NCBI RefSeq assembly: GCF_029960785.1
Contig: NZ_JASBQE010000001.1
Span: forward strand, 1 to 64,000
DNA length: 64,000 nucleotides
From: Polyangium sp. 15x6
GTDB taxonomy: Bacteria > Myxococcota_A > Polyangia > Polyangiales > Polyangiaceae
Direction: 5' to 3'
Shown piece by piece: positions 41,162-50,400 of this stretch. The notes beneath the pieces were generated by a model. That model was given only the letters and a program-made list of their open reading frames with translations, was not told the DNA's origin and searched no databases. Each line of letters opens with the position of its first letter. Position 1 is the stretch's first letter. A program made the position numbers and the translations under genes.

Positions 41162-42994
41162 TCATGCCCGCGCCAGCGCCACCGAGATCGCCGCGTCGGC
41201 AAAGGCCTTTGTCGCCTCGCCGAGGTCCCCCGCCGCCCGCGCGGCCTCGAGCCGCGAATAGATCGCCGCCATCGCTCGCAATCCGACGTGCTCGAGCGCC
41301 GGCGCGAGCGGCGGGATCCGCGCCGAAAGCACGCCGTCCTGGGCCAGCGCGTCGAGGGCCGATTCGAGCCGCCCGAGCGCGTCGCCGAGCACGTCCGGAG
41401 CCTCGGGCGCGGCGATCGGCAGCGCGGGGATCGGCGCGGCCGGCGCGAGATCCGGGATGACGACACGATCCGTGACCACCGCGATCGGCTCGAGCACACG
41501 CCCGCCTCGCGATTCACGCAGCCAGCCCGAGACGTAACGTGCCGACGGGAGCGCCTCCGCGAGCGCCGCGATGGCGCCGGGGGCAAACCATTCGTGCGCT
41601 CGTTCCACGCGGAGCCGGGCGCCGTCGTCCTCGATCCACCCCGACAGCGTTTGACGTCCGGGCGACCATGACAAACCCTGGACCCCTCCGTTCGTCGCGA
41701 CGATCCGGAGCGCCGCCGTGCGGGCGCGCGGGCGCAAGAACGAGGGAGGCCGGCCCACCTCGTCGGCGAGGAGCGCGCTCGGCCCGGGGAAACCAAAGGG
41801 CGCGGGGATGTCGCCCCACGCGCCGCGCTGCGGGATCACCGTGGTGTCCTTGCCGCGCCGGATCTCGATGGTGCGTCTCGCCAAACGCACGAGGTGGCGC
41901 GAGAGGACCTGCCCGCCGGCCATGACCGCGAGCGGCGTGCCCGCGACCGCGATCATGGAGGCTGGATCGACCTTGTCGGGAATCGCCACGCTCCACGACA
42001 CGACCGTGGCGCCGTCCCAGAACAGCACTTCCAGCGCTCGGGCCGTTCCCGCCGCCAAGAGCCGCGCGCCGAGCGAGAGCAGGCGCGCCCGGTCGAGCGG
42101 GACTTCGAGCGGCTCGCCGAGCCCGAGTAACGTCGCAGGCTCGCCGCCGCCCCTCGCCGCCCGCAGCCGCGCCCATCCTTCGGCGAGGAGCCTCCGCACC
42201 TCTCCGGCGTCGTGTAATGCCGAGCGAATCTCCCACGCCTCGCGTTGCGCCTCGAGGTCCTCGATCAGGCCGTCGAGCCAGGGGTATTCGTTCAATTGCG
42301 CGCGGACCTCCTCGCGCGCCTGCGCGAGCCCGCGCGCATCCGCGAGCCCACGCGCGAGGGTTCGCCCGAGGAGCCCCTCCACACCGGCGAGCATGGCCGC
42401 CGGAATCGTGGGTTTCGGCGGCGGCCCGAGGCGCACGTGCCCCGCGCCGCGCGCCCGATCCTCCACGGAGAGCCGCTGAAATGCCCGGACCGCGAGCGGC
42501 ACGTGCGCGCACCGCGTCGTCGCGCAATCGCACCGCGCGTGCGCGAGATCGGCCCCCGCCAAGAAGCGCACGGTGCACCCCGAGAAACGCGCGATCGGCG
42601 GATTCGTCCCGAGCTCGACCTCGACCCCCGCGGCCTCGGCGGCGTCCACGAGCGGCGCCCGTTCGCCCAGCCAAACCAGAAGCTCCTCGGGGCTGATCTC
42701 CCACGGTGGCCGCGTCTCGGTCCCGGCCATCGCCGCGTAGGCGAGCACCGCGGCGATGCGATGGCGACAAACCGTCTTCGCCCCGCAGCCGCAGGGCGTG
42801 TCCTTCAGCGCCTTGCCCGGCAGGAGGCGCGTCGAAATGCCGTCCGGGAACGTCGCGACGACGGCGCCATTCGCTTCCTCGTGGACCTTCGGCCCCTGTC
42901 CGGCCTCGATTTCGCGCTGCGCGCGCTTCACGAGGCCCACGTTCGCCATCGCGGCGAGCGCCTCCGGCGTCAGGGCCGCGAGATCCGCCCTCAT
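41162..42994 (-). CDS. SWIM zinc-finger protein (YehQ-like), fifth gene of the WGR/MoxR operon
   Basis: 610 residues. Two SWIM-type zinc motifs are visible: C68-x-C70 ... C76-x-H78 in PCGCGAKTVCRHRIAAVL, and C155-x-C157 ... C162-x-H164 in RCDCATTRCAHVPLAVRAF. The rest is a large alpha/beta region without recognised catalytic motifs. SWIM domains bind nucleic acid or protein. A SWIM protein is the last member of the E. coli yehLMPQ set. ATG 42994 overlaps the TGA of the VWA gene by four bases (ATGA), so translation is coupled. The doubled zinc finger is noteworthy. Confidence 0.85.
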   Translation of the reverse strand: MRADLAALTPEALAAMANVGLVKRAQREIEAGQGPKVHEEANGAVVATFPDGISTRLLPGKALKDTPCGCGAKTVCRHRIAAVLAYAAMAGTETRPPWEISPEELLVWLGERAPLVDAAEAAGVEVELGTNPPIARFSGCTVRFLAGADLAHARCDCATTRCAHVPLAVRAFQRLSVEDRARGAGHVRLGPPPKPTIPAAMLAGVEGLLGRTLARGLADARGLAQAREEVRAQLNEYPWLDGLIEDLEAQREAWEIRSALHDAGEVRRLLAEGWARLRAARGGGEPATLLGLGEPLEVPLDRARLLSLGARLLAAGTARALEVLFWDGATVVSWSVAIPDKVDPASMIAVAGTPLAVMAGGQVLSRHLVRLARRTIEIRRGKDTTVIPQRGAWGDIPAPFGFPGPSALLADEVGRPPSFLRPRARTAALRIVATNGGVQGLSWSPGRQTLSGWIEDDGARLRVERAHEWFAPGAIAALAEALPSARYVSGWLRESRGGRVLEPIAVVTDRVVIPDLAPAAPIPALPIAAPEAPDVLGDALGRLESALDALAQDGVLSARIPPLAPALEHVGLRAMAAIYSRLEAARAAGDLGEATKAFADAAISVALARA

Positions 42995-44124
42995 CGCCGG
43001 ATCCTCTCCACGAGCCAGCCCACGAGCTCGCGCGGCGTCGTGGCCGCCACGTGCGCGCCCGCGTCCGCGACCGCCTGCGCGACGCCGTGATCGTACGCGC
43101 CGCGCACCTGATCGTCGAGCGATGCCGCCCCGAACACCGTGACCCCTTCGCCGACGAGCGCGGTCACTTCACGGACGAGTTTGTCCGCGTGATCCTCGAA
43201 ATCGGTGATCCAGAGCAAGATCGTCCGGTGTGGCATGTCCACGAGCTCCGCCGCGTATCGCAGCGCCTTCGCTCCATCGGTGCCGCCGCCGAGCTGAACG
43301 CGCAAGAGGAGCTCGACGGGATCGTCCACGTATGGCGTCAGATCGACGACCTCCGTGTCGTACACGACGAGGTGCGAGCGCGTGGACGGGAGCTTCCAGA
43401 GGACCGACGCCAGCACGGCCGCGTGAATGATGTTGCGCGCCATCGAGCCGGATTGATCGACGAGCACGATGACCTGATACCGCGGCCCGAAGCGCCGGAC
43501 GCGCGCGAAGAATTCGGGGCGCTCGATGATGAGCCGCCGTTTGTCCTGGTCCCAGTGCTGGAGGTTTCTCCGGATGGTCCGGAGCGCGTCGAGGTTCCGC
43601 GCCACGCGGAAGCGCGAGCGCCGGTGCCGGAACGGCGTCGCGCCGAGCCGGTGCTCGATCTCGTCGCAGAGGCGTTTTTTCAGGTCCTCGACGACCTTGT
43701 CGACGATCGCGCGGGCGGCGTCGAGCACATGGGCATCCATGCGGGATTTGCAGCACAGGATGGCCTCGACGAGCGAGAGCGAAGGCGTGACGTTCTCGAG
43801 CGCCTCCTTTCGCGTGACCACGTCGAGGATGCCATAGCGGTGCAGCGCGTCCGATTCGAGGCGCTCGATCGCCTCTTTCGGGAAGAGCTCGTGGATCGTA
43901 TTGAGCCAGTCGGGCACGTCGAGCGGGTGCTCGGGGCCGCTCCCGGGGCGGCCGCGCGCAATCGAGCGGCTCGCCTCGCCGTCGGTCTCGCGATCGTAAA
44001 GCCAGGCGAGGGCGCGCTCGAGGTCCGCGGTCTCGCCCCCGCCGGCGTCCGCGGCCCCGAGCCCGTCGTTTCCGGCCGGTCCGAGGATCAGCCGCCATCG
44101 CGTCTCCGCGTCGTACGTGCTCAT
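42991..44124 (-). CDS. VWA-domain protein (YehP-like)
   Basis: 377 residues, matching E. coli YehP (378, from memory). The N-terminal half is helical (LERALAWLYDRETDG...; NTIHELFPKEAIERLESD); the C-terminal half is a von Willebrand A domain with the MIDAS motif DQSGSMA (223-229), the Thr of GGGTDGAKAL and the Asp of LLWITDFEDHAD. Such VWA proteins act as metal-dependent adaptors for MoxR AAA ATPases. It overlaps by four bases both the DUF5682 gene (upstream) and the SWIM gene (downstream). ATG 44124 follows directly on the overlap; the longer open frame upstream is antisense-like noise inside the DUF5682 gene. Confidence 0.9.
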   Translation of the reverse strand: MSTYDAETRWRLILGPAGNDGLGAADAGGGETADLERALAWLYDRETDGEASRSIARGRPGSGPEHPLDVPDWLNTIHELFPKEAIERLESDALHRYGILDVVTRKEALENVTPSLSLVEAILCCKSRMDAHVLDAARAIVDKVVEDLKKRLCDEIEHRLGATPFRHRRSRFRVARNLDALRTIRRNLQHWDQDKRRLIIERPEFFARVRRFGPRYQVIVLVDQSGSMARNIIHAAVLASVLWKLPSTRSHLVVYDTEVVDLTPYVDDPVELLLRVQLGGGTDGAKALRYAAELVDMPHRTILLWITDFEDHADKLVREVTALVGEGVTVFGAASLDDQVRGAYDHGVAQAVADAGAHVAATTPRELVGWLVERIRR

Positions 44125-46361
44125 TCGAGCACCCCGAGCGCGCGGCCCCACGAGAGCACCCGCGCGTCGAGCGCGAGGCCGGCTTGCAATACATCGGCGG
44201 GGACGTCCCCGATCCACGAAGCATCCGGCCGTTTGCCCCAGCGCGCCGCGAGGAGCGCGCCGATGCGCGCGCGCTCGGCGGGAGGAAACCACGAAAAGGC
44301 TAGCCTCAATGCGGGCAGCGCGACGAGGAAGGCATTGTCGTCGAGCTTTCCGAGGGCCGCGTCGACCGCGCCGATGAGCCGATCGTCGCGCAGCGCGGGC
44401 CCACGCGCGAGGGCGAACAGCCCCGCGAGGTAATCACCGAGCCGGCCCTCCGACGAAGCGAAGAGCGCGCCGTCGATGGCCGAATCGACGGGCGCGGCCT
44501 CGGTGTCGAGGAACCAGATCGCGCCGAGCGCGGCGCCGCGCAGCATCGCGGGCGCGGCAGGGTCCGCGACCCTTCGCGCGAGCGCGGCGCGGGTATCGTC
44601 CGGAGGGAGGTCGAGCGCCTCGCCATGGCGCAAAAGCTCGGCGAGCGAGCGCATCGCGTCGAGGTCGGCCGGGAGCAGATCCGTCCCCTGAATGCCCGCG
44701 AGGAGCGAGAGCGACCGCTCGCCGGCCGCCCGTAGCACGGGCGAAAAGAGCGGCGCGCCGACGACCTCGAGCCATTCGCCGTGCCGCCACAGGCCGAGGA
44801 GTTTTTCGATCGCGGGCCCGAGCGCGCTGAACGAGGGCGTCGCGGCCACCGCGTTCGCCACGAGATCGAGGATCTCGCCGGCGAGCTTCGTGAGCCCCAC
44901 GAATGCGGCATCTCCGAGCGCGTCCACGCGCGCGCCGAGCGACTCGGCCGCGAGCAGGCGGTGCGAGAGAAGCAAGGAGACCGCGCCTTCGAGCGTCGAG
45001 CCCCAGCGCGAGGCTTCGATGATGGCCGGATCCTGATCGGGCCGCCATACGAGCTTGAAGGCCTCGGCCATGCGCGCGTCCGTGCCCCACGCCGGACCAT
45101 GAATCCGGACGAATCCGGGGATCTCGAGAAGCCGCAATCGATGCAGGACGCGCAATCGCTCGCGATCTCGCTCGATACGCCAATCGAGCGACACCGCCTG
45201 CGGGTTTCTCGGCGGAGAGAGCCCGAGGCGATCGAGCGTCTCGTGCACCTCGCGAAGGAGCGGCGGTCGCTCCGTCTCCGCGGACAAACGGCCCACCCGA
45301 TCCCCCGTGAACGTGCGGAGGAGGGTCGCCAGCGTCGGATGCAAATCGCCGGTCACGATGCCGCGCCGCGACCAGGGCGGCGGGCCGGGGAGCGGCTCGC
45401 GGACGAGCGCGGAGAGCAGCCCGTCGAGCACGTCCACGCGTTTCGGCGTCTCGTGCCCGCGTAATGCGGCGAGCGCACCGATCCCCGTGCGAACCGCGAT
45501 ATGATCGGCGACCGTGGGTCGTTGCGTGTTCCTGCGCAACGCTTCCAGGCTGCGATCGAGCATCGCCTCCGCCACGCCCGCGCCGAGCTTCCATTCGAGC
45601 TCCCACCACATCGGCGAGGGCATGCCGGCCTGGTATCCGGCGAAGGCATCCATGCGAGCATAGGTCCAGGGCACGAGGTGGCTCTGGCCGCCGAGCGAGG
45701 GCACCGGCGGAATGGGCTCGGGGCCGCCGGGCGTGATGGAGGCGAGCGCGGGCGCATGATACCCGCCGCAAACGAGGACGACGTCGCCGCGCGTGAGCGC
45801 CCAGGAGGCATAGTCCCGCATGAATGCCTCGCGCGGCGCATCACGCTCGCCGGCCACCGCATCGCCGCGGATCTGCTGAAAATAGGCTTCGAGCGCGGGT
45901 TCGAGCTCCTCCGGGGGGCGGCCCTCGAAGAGGTGATCCCATAACGCGTCGAGGTCCGAGGTGCCGGTGCGGCGGCAAAGCGCCTCGATCGCTCGTTCGT
46001 ATCGATCGTCTTCGTCGCGATACCGATTCTGCACGCCGACGAACGCCTTGCTCCACGAGGGCAAATCGCAGAACCGCACGGTTTTTCCGTGCGCGAAGGC
46101 CCAGCGGAGCGCGACCCACTCCGGGGAAAACGCGCAGAACGGCGCGAAGGACGAGACCGGGCCGTCCTCGGTCAGGTAATGCGTGAAGATCGCGATGGGC
46201 GGCGCGTGATCGAGCGCGAGCTCCGCCATTTTGACGTTCCAGTCGGAAGGGCCCTCGATCAGCACCACGGCCGGCTCGATCCGCGCGAGCACGGCCTCGA
46301 CGAGCCGCGCGCACGCGGGGCTGTGGTGCCGCACGCCGACGACGTGGAGCGTTCCCGACAC
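44121..46361 (-). CDS. DUF5682-family protein (YehM-like)
   Basis: 746 residues. The opening LHVVGVRHHSPACARLVEAV and VVLIEGPSDWN define DUF5682; with the later VLVCGGYHAP the N-terminal ~250 residues resemble the TraB/EreA/ChaN-like alpha/beta fold with conserved His and Glu that may bind metal. The remaining ~500 residues are mainly helical. E. coli YehM is of the same size (about 759). The biochemical function is unknown. Start GTG 46361, four bases after the MoxR stop; its end overlaps the VWA gene by four bases. It always seems to travel with MoxR, VWA and SWIM partners. Confidence 0.87.
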   Translation of the reverse strand: MSGTLHVVGVRHHSPACARLVEAVLARIEPAVVLIEGPSDWNVKMAELALDHAPPIAIFTHYLTEDGPVSSFAPFCAFSPEWVALRWAFAHGKTVRFCDLPSWSKAFVGVQNRYRDEDDRYERAIEALCRRTGTSDLDALWDHLFEGRPPEELEPALEAYFQQIRGDAVAGERDAPREAFMRDYASWALTRGDVVLVCGGYHAPALASITPGGPEPIPPVPSLGGQSHLVPWTYARMDAFAGYQAGMPSPMWWELEWKLGAGVAEAMLDRSLEALRRNTQRPTVADHIAVRTGIGALAALRGHETPKRVDVLDGLLSALVREPLPGPPPWSRRGIVTGDLHPTLATLLRTFTGDRVGRLSAETERPPLLREVHETLDRLGLSPPRNPQAVSLDWRIERDRERLRVLHRLRLLEIPGFVRIHGPAWGTDARMAEAFKLVWRPDQDPAIIEASRWGSTLEGAVSLLLSHRLLAAESLGARVDALGDAAFVGLTKLAGEILDLVANAVAATPSFSALGPAIEKLLGLWRHGEWLEVVGAPLFSPVLRAAGERSLSLLAGIQGTDLLPADLDAMRSLAELLRHGEALDLPPDDTRAALARRVADPAAPAMLRGAALGAIWFLDTEAAPVDSAIDGALFASSEGRLGDYLAGLFALARGPALRDDRLIGAVDAALGKLDDNAFLVALPALRLAFSWFPPAERARIGALLAARWGKRPDASWIGDVPADVLQAGLALDARVLSWGRALGVLE

Positions 46362-46365
46362 GGTC

Positions 46366-47451
46366 CTAGAGCCTCGACCGCGCCGCGTGCAGCGCGGCCC
46401 AATGCGGCGCCTTGCGCTTGCTCACCACGGTTTCGAGATATCGCCGCAGTTTTTCCAGGTCCTCGGCGTTGTCTTTCACCGCGGCGCCCGCGAGGCAATC
46501 GATCACGTCGCCCGGGTGCGGCGCGCCGTCGCCGAGGAACGCCGCCCGGACGCCGACGGCGTGCGCGACGGAGACCGCTTCGGCCGTGGAGAGGACGGTC
46601 GAGAGCCGCTCGACGGGCTGGCCGTCGCCGGAGACGCCCGTGCGCAGCTCGCGGAACGTGGTGACGAGGACTTCGAGCACCGGCTCGGGCAAGGTCATCT
46701 TCACGCCCGAGGCGTCGAGCAGGCGCGTGGATTCACGGCGAACGAGCTCGATCTCGGCCGCGAGGTCGCCGATCGGGAAGAGGGTTTCGAAGTTGAAACG
46801 GCGCTTGAGTGCAGCGCTCATTTCATTGACGCCGCGGTCGCGGGTGTTCGCCGTGGCGATGATGTTGAATCCCTCCCGCGCGAAGACCACGCCTTGCTCG
46901 CCGAGCTCGGGGATCGTGAGGACGCGGTCCGAGAGAATCGAGAGGAGCCCGTCCTGCACCTCGGCCGGGCAACGCGTGATTTCCTCGAATCGAACGACCT
47001 TGCCCTCCCGCATGCCCGTGAGCACGGGGCCGGGCACGAGCGCGCGTTCGCCCGGGCCCTCGGCGAGGAGCAAGGCGTAGTTCCACGAGTACTTGATCTG
47101 GTCCTCGCTCGTGGCCGCGCTTCCTTGCACCGTGAGCGTCGATTGCCCGGAGATCGCCGCGGCGAGCAGCTCCGAGAGCCAGCTCTTCGCCGTGCCCGGC
47201 TCGCCGATGAGCAGAAGCCCGCGCGAGGTCGCGAGCGAGACCATGGCCCGATCGATCACCGCCGAATGGCCCACGAATTTCGGCTTGATGTCGCGCGCCG
47301 GATCGCCGAGCACGAAGGCCCGCACCGCCCGCGGCGAGAGCTTCCATCCGGGCGGGCGAGGGCCCGTGTCCTCCGCGGCGAGGCGCGCGAGCTCGTCCTT
47401 GAAATGCAGCTCCGCCGAGGCGCGCTGCAAACCCGCCTGCTTCTTTTTCAC
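46366..47451 (-). CDS. MoxR-type AAA+ ATPase (YehL-like)
   Basis: 361 residues. Walker A GEPGTAKS (83-90) in LLLIGEPGTAKSWLSELL, the MoxR-type Walker B variant VVRFEEI (152-158), the pore/insert segment RCPAEVQDGLLSILSDR, sensor 1 IIATANTRDRG (198-207) and an arginine-finger region ALKRRFNFE. In place of the usual MoxR GVPG motif it has GEPG. MoxR ATPases remodel partner proteins with VWA adaptors; here the adaptor is encoded two genes downstream. GTG 47451 overlaps the TGA of the WGR gene (GTGA), an arrangement that indicates translational coupling. Confidence 0.9.
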   Translation of the reverse strand: MKKKQAGLQRASAELHFKDELARLAAEDTGPRPPGWKLSPRAVRAFVLGDPARDIKPKFVGHSAVIDRAMVSLATSRGLLLIGEPGTAKSWLSELLAAAISGQSTLTVQGSAATSEDQIKYSWNYALLLAEGPGERALVPGPVLTGMREGKVVRFEEITRCPAEVQDGLLSILSDRVLTIPELGEQGVVFAREGFNIIATANTRDRGVNEMSAALKRRFNFETLFPIGDLAAEIELVRRESTRLLDASGVKMTLPEPVLEVLVTTFRELRTGVSGDGQPVERLSTVLSTAEAVSVAHAVGVRAAFLGDGAPHPGDVIDCLAGAAVKDNAEDLEKLRRYLETVVSKRKAPHWAALHAARSRL

Positions 47452-50400
47452 GAGGCGCTCCCGAGCTGCACGAGGTCCCGCACGAGCTCCGAAAACACCA
47501 CGGGCGTGAGCTCGCCGAGCTTGAAACCGTCGCGGTTTTTCGAGACGTACACCTCGCCGATCTCCTGCTTCGGCTCCGTATACTGCATGTCGGCGCTGAT
47601 GCCGGTGCGGAGGGCCAGCGTGGCCACGACGCCACCGGGCAAACGCTTTTCCATGTCCCAGATCCAGCCCGCGTCCTGGGGCTCGCCCTTGCGCCAGCCG
47701 CGCTCGACGAGGCCGAGGAGCTTGCCCACGGGGACGAATTGCCCCGCGCGGCGCTTGATCGAGTTGTCGGTCGCCTCGGCGCTCGTCGGGGCATACGTGT
47801 CGCGGCCGATCTGCGGGAAGGGCTGAAGAATGCCGTAATCGCCGAGGATCTGGCCGAACGCCGCGCGCGTCGCGTCCGGGAGCGCGAGCGGGTGGACGAT
47901 GCCGACGAGCGCGTTGTCCGGCAAATCGAAGGCCGCGTCGTCGGCGTCGGCGAGTGAGCTGTCCTCGGCGACGCGGAAGGCATTCAGGTATTTGCCCTCC
48001 TCGGTGTAGACGCCCCAGACGAGCCGCCGCACGAGGTGCACGAGCAGCGGATGTTCGAGGAAGAGCGCGCGGAACGAATTCACCTCCCAGCGACGCTCCG
48101 CGCACATCGCGAGTTCGAGCCGCGTGATCTGGTTCTGGGCGATCGCCTTGACGTCCTTCTTGAGCGTCTTCCAGGTCGTATCGGCCTCTTTCGCCTTCGC
48201 AGCGTCGTCCGATTTGCCCGGCTTCGGCAGATCCGAGAGGGTTTTTCCGGACCCATCCACGACGTACGGCTTCAAGGCCTCGTCGAAGCCGACGCGGAAT
48301 TGACGCGCACCGAAATCGAGCGTGCGCGAGCCGTCCTCGTCGAGGTCGAGGTCGGGCACGAGCCGATCGGCGAGCTCGTCGGCGGAGAGGCCGCGGTTCT
48401 GCGCGACCTCGTCCATTTTCGCGCGCGCTTTCTCCTGGAGGCCCTTGAACTTCACTTTCTGCGCGATGCCATTGAGGTGCATCAACGCGAGGTCGGAGCC
48501 GATGCGCGCGAGGATGTCGAGGCCCGAGACGGCGCGGGCCTGGAGGTTTTCCCCGGGCCAGGCGCGAATGAGCGGCGTGAGCTTGCGCGCGACGCTGTCG
48601 CCGCCGAGCAGCCCGAGCTGCTGAAAGCCCCACGCCTCCTTGGAAGGAGCGCCGGCCCGCTGCCATTCATTGAAGAGCGCCCAGGAGAACTCCTCCAGCG
48701 AGGCGGGATCGCAGACGGTGAACACGTCCTCGAGGCCGGCGTACACGTTTTCCGGCGTGGAGATCGCCAGCATGACGAGGAGGGCCTCGACGGCGGATCG
48801 CGGCAAGCCCTTGGCTCGGCCCGCGACGAGGAGCGTCGGCAGGGCCTCGGGTTTGGCCCAATCGCCGATCTTCGGCAGCTTCGCGGGGAACCGATCGCGC
48901 GGGTCCGTGGAGAGGACGGCCTTCACGGCGGCCTCGACCTCGGAGCCATAGGATTCGGCGGCCTCGCGGACGATTTCGCCGTGGCCCTTCGCGACCAGGA
49001 ATCGCACCGCTTCCTCCGCGTGCTCGCGCGCCTTGGAATGAGGTCCGACGGCCGTCGGGATGAGGCCTGTGGCCGCGGCCTTCGGGAACTTCGTAAACCA
49101 CCGCTCCGCCGATTTGCGCGCGGATTTCAGGGTGCGGGCGTGGGCAAAGAAGGTCGCGAGCCGCGGGGACTCGACGACGTCGGCGAGGGCGGACGCGAAG
49201 TGCGCGGCATTGGCGGAGGCAATACGCGGATACCCGCCGATCGCGTCGACGCCGAGGACCACGAGCGGGACGAGCAGGCCGTAGCCGGCGTCCCACGCCT
49301 TCGCGGGCCACTCCGCAAAGGCGCGTTTCACGTCCGCATCCGAGAGCTCGCTCATCCTGCCCGAGACGTACTTGCCGACCCAGCGGTGGTTGATGTTCTC
49401 GGACGCCTCCTCGAAGGACGTCTTCGTGTGTTTTCGCGTCTGCTCGCGGTCCGCTTTCGCCTGCGAGAGTTCCCCGTAGGCGTCGTGCAGCACCTCGGCG
49501 TAAGGCTGCATCGCGACGCGTACGACGAGGGGCAAAGCGGTGGACCACCGGCCCGAGATCCAAGGTGGATCGAGGAGGATGCGGGGCAATTCGGTCGGGG
49601 AGGCGTCGGGCCGCGGGGCCATCTTTTCGCGGAGCTTCTGGACGGCCGTGCGCGCGGCGGGGCGAAGGTCGATCTTGTCGGCGAGGCCCGGGTGTGCCCG
49701 GTCGATCCCGAGGAACACGGACGCGGCGCGATCCCCGAGCGTCGAGGCCGCGGCAATGGCGTCGGCGAGCGGGGCGACGGCGAGCGCGGGGTTTTTCGCG
49801 AGCCACTCCTCGGCGACCTGGGCGATTTCGCGCTTCTGCGCGAGCTGGGAGACCATGAGCGAGGCCGTCTCGGGCCCGATGACGTGCGTCGCGACCTGGA
49901 GGCCCTCGACGATGATGCCCGCGTAATCAGCGTTGTCGCAATGGATCCGGCACACCGGGACCACGTCCGCGCCGCAGAGGTCGAGGAGCGTCCAGAGATA
50001 CCCTCCGAGGTAGCCGCCCGAGAACGACATCGCGACGGTTTTTTTCGCGAGCTTGAGGAGGATGGGGCGCGAATACGCGAAACGGAACTCCGGCTTGATG
50101 CCGTCCTTGTCCCACGTGGGACGGACGTACCCCTCGACGTGCCCGTCGCAGGCGAGCCATTCCTCGCCGAGCGCGTCCGCGAGCGGCGTGTGGTCGGGGA
50201 TCAGCGCGAGCGCGAGGCGCTTCTGCCAGTAGGAGAGCGTGGGCCAGCGCGTCGTGATGGCCGCGATGAGGGCTCCGTAGGTGTCGTCGGGCAGGTTTTG
50301 TGTGTAAAACGCGAATGTAGGGGTGCCGTTCGTGTCGAGCTCGAAGGGGCCACTGGTCTCCTTATATAGGGAAAAACCGCTGAACTCTTTCGCCTCCTTG

